From Bacteroidota bacterium (lineage in GTDB: Bacteria > Bacteroidota > Bacteroidia > Chitinophagales > Chitinophagaceae), in NCBI GenBank assembly GCA_028877045.1, contig JAGWPQ010000248.1:1-5326 (forward strand): a DNA stretch of 5,326 nt, written 5' to 3'. The notes beneath the pieces are model-generated. The model did not search any database, was not told the origin of the DNA, and saw only the letters and a list, made by a program, of their open reading frames with translations. The stretch's first letter is position 1. Each line of letters opens with the position of its first letter. Below, piece after piece: positions 4,852 through 5,326 of this stretch. The translations under genes and the position numbers were made by a program.

Positions 4852-5326
4852 ATGACTGAAAAAATTCTCATCCTCGACTTCGGCAGCCAATACACACAAC
4901 TTATTGCCCGTGCTGTAAGAGAAGCAAATGTATATTGCGAAATCATTCCATATCACAAATCGGTTTCTATCGATAGTACACTGAAAGGAATTATTTTAAG
5001 CGGATCACCTTTTAGCGTGAACGAAGAAAATGCACCAACTGTTGATATTCCTTCATTCATTGAAAAATTACCAGTGCTGGGCGTTTGCTACGGTGCCCAG
5101 TTAACCGCAAAGGAATTTGGAGGCCGTGTTGATAAAAGTAATAAACGCGAATATGGCCGTGCCAAACTGGATAAAATAAAAGATGATATTTTGTTGAATG
5201 ATGTAACCAATCATTCACAGGTTTGGATGAGCCACAGCGATTCGATCGTTACACTACCTGAAGGATTTGAAATTTTGGCAACTACCGAAAGCATTCCCGT
5301 TGCAGGGTTTAAAAAAACAGCTAATG
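4852..5326 (+). CDS. guaA: GMP synthase (glutamine-hydrolysing), N-terminal part; continues past right edge
   Basis: GMP synthase converts XMP, ATP and glutamine to GMP in the last step of guanine nucleotide synthesis in the cytoplasm. The window holds 158 complete codons, about 30% of the usual ~510 aa, all within the class I glutamine amidotransferase domain. Seen are the N-terminal strand KILILDFGSQYTQLIARAVRE, the oxyanion-strand region ILSGSPFSV (49-55, usually SGGPxSV), and the nucleophile C79 in GVCYGAQ. VWMSHSD at 124-130 usually reads MSHGD. The catalytic His and Glu, the ATP pyrophosphatase domain and the dimerisation domain lie beyond the window. The Gly-to-Ser differences look like lineage variants, not damage, since the frame is open throughout. 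ATG 4852 is the only sensible start because conserved family sequence begins within four codons. No Shine-Dalgarno sequence precedes it. Confidence 0.97.
   Translation, partial: MTEKILILDFGSQYTQLIARAVREANVYCEIIPYHKSVSIDSTLKGIILSGSPFSVNEENAPTVDIPSFIEKLPVLGVCYGAQLTAKEFGGRVDKSNKREYGRAKLDKIKDDILLNDVTNHSQVWMSHSDSIVTLPEGFEILATTESIPVAGFKKTAN

Overview
This AT-rich window reads as chromosomal DNA of a Bacteroidota bacterium, most likely near Chitinophagaceae; that rank is inferred. Pointers are perfect TAnnTTTG (-7 type) promoter elements just before rpsT and guaA, mostly absent Shine-Dalgarno sequences, a head-GIN (DUF2807) lipoprotein, and short 7-bp-period repeats of a kind I associate with this phylum. 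The genes are mostly housekeeping or ordinary signalling genes. I found no mobile element, CRISPR array, tRNA or rRNA.

Layout, left to right: (1) 1-171 (+), the C-terminal end of an unrecognised protein; (2) 182-1363 (-), an RsmB/NOP-family RNA m5C methyltransferase carrying two heptamer-period repeat tracts in loop positions; (3) 1364-1546, a divergent intergenic region with the rpsT promoter; (4) 1547-1798 (+), ribosomal protein S20, followed by a clear intrinsic terminator that runs into the stop codon of the convergent histidine kinase gene; (5) 1850-3916 (-), a two-component pair, an OmpR-family response regulator followed 9 bp later by its sensor kinase; (6) 4026-4748 (-), a head-GIN lipoprotein upstream of the pair on the same strand, with no visible terminator between; (7) 4749-4851, a second divergent intergenic region with a quasi-palindrome and a -7 element almost touching the guaA start; (8) 4852 to the right edge (+), the first 158 codons of GMP synthase.

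Working together: the response regulator and kinase almost certainly form one phosphorelay. The head-GIN lipoprotein may belong to the same transcription unit (lipoprotein, regulator, kinase), which would suggest an envelope-sensing module, but this rests on gene order only. rpsT, the methyltransferase and guaA are independent housekeeping genes in translation and purine synthesis.

The best leads are the two heptamer-repeat tracts inside the methyltransferase gene, the probable leaderless guaA transcript, and the 24-bp quasi-palindrome where the guaA -33 element should lie. None amounts to a demonstrated new system.
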